From positions 1 through 17,503 of the forward strand of contig CAYYJM010000124.1 in NCBI GenBank assembly GCA_964471755.1: a stretch of 17,503 nt of DNA, written 5' to 3'. Position numbers and translations under genes: made by a program. This document shows positions 15,596-17,503 of this stretch, piece by piece. Within the stretch, counting starts at the first letter, position 1; the number at the start of each line of letters is the position of its first letter. Source of the DNA: CAYYJM01 sp964471755 (GTDB taxonomy: Bacteria; Planctomycetota; Planctomycetia; Gemmatales; Gemmataceae). Under the pieces are notes generated by a model. The model was not told the origin of the DNA. It was given only the letters and a program-made list of their open reading frames with translations, and ran no database searches.

Positions 15596-17434
15596 ATGGC
15601 ACGCACCACGGCACGCTCCGACGATCGTGGCGGCGATCGCTCGGTTGAACGTGTCTTCTACCTGTCCTGGGTGGACAAACGCACGGACCCCTGGCCGAAC
15701 TGGGAGAGATGCCAGGCCGGTCAGGCTCCGCCGCTCGATGGCCAGGCCGTCGAGTTCCTGCCGCGAACCGATCCGCTCTGGCCCGGTATGCCGTTCGTCG
15801 CCGACGCCCGCCCCCTGACCGTGGCCGACGGCCGAATGGGACGGTACACCTGGCCCGGCCTGCCGTTGCCGGACGGGGCGGGTCGGCTCTACGTCGGGCC
15901 AACGCTCAGCGCCCTGTTTCATCCCCGGTCGCCGCACGGACTTGCCGGCCTGGATCGCGCCTTCCTGCTTTACCAGCCGGACACGACCGGCAGTTCGTAT
16001 GAGCTGCTCCAGCGCACCCTGCACGCCGTCGCCGGGGCACGCGGTCTGGGCGACGTTCGCCAGCGCGTGCAGTTCTGCCCCATCCCTGGCATCACCGATC
16101 CGACCGACTACGACGCCATCTACAAGGCCATCCGCCGCTGGCTCGACGACGACCCGTTCGGCTTCGGCTCTCGACGCGGCAACCGGACGCCGACGCCGAC
16201 GCGTATCGTCGTCAATCTCAGTCCCGGCACCGCCGCGATGGCGGCCTGCTGGCTCATGCTCCGCTGGAGCGGGGCCCTGGGGCGAGCCCACGCCACCATC
16301 GAGTTCGTCCAGGGCGACGGCGGCCTCGACGCCAGCGACACGCCTGATAATCCGACCTTCTCGCCCCTGCGCATTGTCCCGGTTGATGTCCTGTCCCTGC
16401 TGAAGCCGATGGAGACCGCAACTCCGGTTGCTGACGCTCCCGGCTCGCCGAAGAAAGCGACCTCGGGTGTCACGCCGGTCAACCCCGGCGAGGCGGCCCT
16501 GAATGTCGAGGGCATGAAGGGGTCGCCCTACGACCGGCTGCGCCGCGAGATCGAGCAGGCCGCCTGCCTGGGTCTGCCGATTCTCCTCGAAGGCGAACGC
16601 GGCACCGGCAAGACCTCCCTGGCCGAGTATTACCACCAGCGACGTCAGTTCTATCGCGGCAACGCCAGTCCGGTCGAGTTGCCGCCCGTCGCGTCGCCGA
16701 GCAAGGCGGCGAAGGGCAAGCCGCGCGTCCGCTTCCCGGAAACCGGAGTCGAGGGCCTGTTCGTCAAGATCACGCTGGCCGAGTTCGCTGATCTCGACAC
16801 GCTCCGCGACACCCTCTTCGGCTGGTCCAGGGGCTCGTGGACGGGAGCCGACGACGCCTATGATGGCCTGCTCGGCGAGGCCCATCTCGGCACCCTCTTT
16901 CTCGACGAGATCCACCATCTGGACCGGAAGCTGCAACCGCTCCTGCTCGGGCCGCTGAACGTCGATTCGCTCGGCAGTCGGCGCTACAAGCCGAAGATGG
17001 CGACCTACGATGTCATCTCCGATTTCGATCTCGTCGTGGCGACGAACGACCCGGCCTGGCGCGACCGGATGATTCCGGACTTACTCGAACGCTTCGAGCG
17101 AATCGTGATCGAGGTGCCGTCGTTCCGCTCGTTCCAGCGCGACGCGGTGCAGACGATCTGGCAGTTCTGGGAGTTCACGCTCCGGCGTCGGTGCGTGAGC
17201 TGTGCCCTGGAGTACACGCAGGACGGCGACTTTCGCGAGTGCAGCCAGCGGTTGCTCGACCTGTTCGCCAGTCATCCGCTGCCGGGCAACTGGCGCGATC
17301 TGCAACGACTGGCGGACAACACCCTGCTCTATCTGACCGACGCCCGAGATGGCCGACCGACGGCCCTGACCTGGAGCCGGCCCCTGCTCGAAGACGCCAT
17401 CCGCCGCACGTTCGACCGGGAGCCCAGGGCGTGA
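15596..17434 (+). CDS. RtcR-like protein: CARF-type sensor domain fused to sigma54-activator AAA+ ATPase, no HTH
   Basis: The product is 612 residues from ATG 15596, with GAGG at 15585-15588; the frame is open further upstream but only through the repeat. Residues 17-265 resemble the CARF-type domain of RtcR: YLSWVDKRTDPWPNW, ITDPTDYDAIYKAIRRWL (166-183) and the ligand-pocket motif VVNLSPGTAAMAACWLML (205-222). A Pro/Ala-rich linker (268-305) leads to a sigma54-activator AAA+ core. This has Walker A GERGTGKT (333-340), GSWTGA (413-418) in the GAFTGA-loop position, Walker B GTLFLDEI (432-439), sensor I VVATND (480-485), arginine-finger candidates R491/R499, and sensor II LPGNWRDL (R567). RtcR senses tRNA or RNA-end signals and activates rtcBA. 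Here the protein ends soon after the lid domain with no Fis-type HTH. The family call is motif-based; partners may lie beyond the window. Confidence 0.75.
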   Translation: MARTTARSDDRGGDRSVERVFYLSWVDKRTDPWPNWERCQAGQAPPLDGQAVEFLPRTDPLWPGMPFVADARPLTVADGRMGRYTWPGLPLPDGAGRLYVGPTLSALFHPRSPHGLAGLDRAFLLYQPDTTGSSYELLQRTLHAVAGARGLGDVRQRVQFCPIPGITDPTDYDAIYKAIRRWLDDDPFGFGSRRGNRTPTPTRIVVNLSPGTAAMAACWLMLRWSGALGRAHATIEFVQGDGGLDASDTPDNPTFSPLRIVPVDVLSLLKPMETATPVADAPGSPKKATSGVTPVNPGEAALNVEGMKGSPYDRLRREIEQAACLGLPILLEGERGTGKTSLAEYYHQRRQFYRGNASPVELPPVASPSKAAKGKPRVRFPETGVEGLFVKITLAEFADLDTLRDTLFGWSRGSWTGADDAYDGLLGEAHLGTLFLDEIHHLDRKLQPLLLGPLNVDSLGSRRYKPKMATYDVISDFDLVVATNDPAWRDRMIPDLLERFERIVIEVPSFRSFQRDAVQTIWQFWEFTLRRRCVSCALEYTQDGDFRECSQRLLDLFASHPLPGNWRDLQRLADNTLLYLTDARDGRPTALTWSRPLLEDAIRRTFDREPRA

Positions 17435-17454
17435 GGGGCCTGGTCTTCATTTAG

Positions 17455-17503
17455 CCGCCGGCTTGCCGGCGGTCTTCGTCGCAAATACCCGCCGGCAAGC
17501 CGG
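17455..17503. repeat. GC-rich inverted repeat after the AAA+ gene (cut by window end)
   Basis: A 15-base sequence CCGGCTTGCCGGCGG (17458-17472) recurs as its exact reverse complement at 17489-17503, with a 16-base spacer, and the left arm also folds on itself (17455-17472). It starts 21 bases after the AAA+ stop, so it could be that gene's terminator, though any T-tract would lie outside the window. It may also be a member of a palindromic repeat family. Confidence 0.6.

Noticed and set aside
15215..16936. A 573-codon minus-strand frame through repeat copy B and the AAA+ gene
   Set aside because: It joins non-coding repeat with the antisense of a well-supported gene, and the part inside the repeat is not frame-conserved in copy A.

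Overview
The window looks like a chromosomal stretch from a GC-rich planctomycete, probably Gemmataceae-like. This is inferred from gene content: a Tat-exported DUF1501 protein, secreted PQQ-type beta-propeller and sialidase-like proteins, two exported alpha/beta-hydrolases and a Gfo/Idh/MocA oxidoreductase. No rRNA, tRNA, CRISPR array, integrase or transposase was recognised.

Layout. 1-1010 (+): the 3' end of a probable alpha-E (DUF403) gene, then a transglutaminase-like cysteine protease. 1273-2298 (+): Gfo/Idh/MocA oxidoreductase, meeting tail to tail with 2305-3630 (-), a glutamate dehydrogenase-family enzyme. 3902-13976 is almost entirely minus strand: secreted alpha/beta-hydrolase, DUF1501 protein, a Zn-phospholipase-C-like protein translationally coupled to an exported ComEC-type MBL hydrolase, a BNR sialidase-like protein, a 1-kb gap of repeats and gene debris, a secreted double-hydrolase fusion, and a PQQ-like propeller protein. 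14373-15143 (+): HpcH/HpaI aldolase. 15596-17434 (+): a CARF/RtcR-like domain fused to a sigma54-activator-type AAA+ ATPase. Most minus-strand products carry export signals, so this part looks like a periplasmic/extracytoplasmic degradation block.

The two most interesting items are linked by position. First, a structured, non-coding dispersed repeat of about 0.4 kb occurs at 9680-10148 and 15172-15586. Both copies have a nested long stem. Both also end, on the minus strand, in a terminator-like hairpin plus T-tract whose stem shows compensatory base changes. This makes a candidate family of non-coding RNAs or a structured mobile repeat. Second, copy B stops a few bases before the start codon of the CARF-AAA+ gene. 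That protein has an intact ATPase core and a GSWTGA version of the GAFTGA loop, but no C-terminal HTH, so it may be a ligand-gated ATPase that is not a normal DNA-bound activator.

The 1-kb gap at 9406-10414 also records genome decay. A frameshifted 5' remnant of a paralogue of the neighbouring double hydrolase (10208-10381) is cut off by a 20-bp-stem hairpin (10155-10203), next to repeat copy A. All functional statements come from reading motifs by eye; no database search was run.
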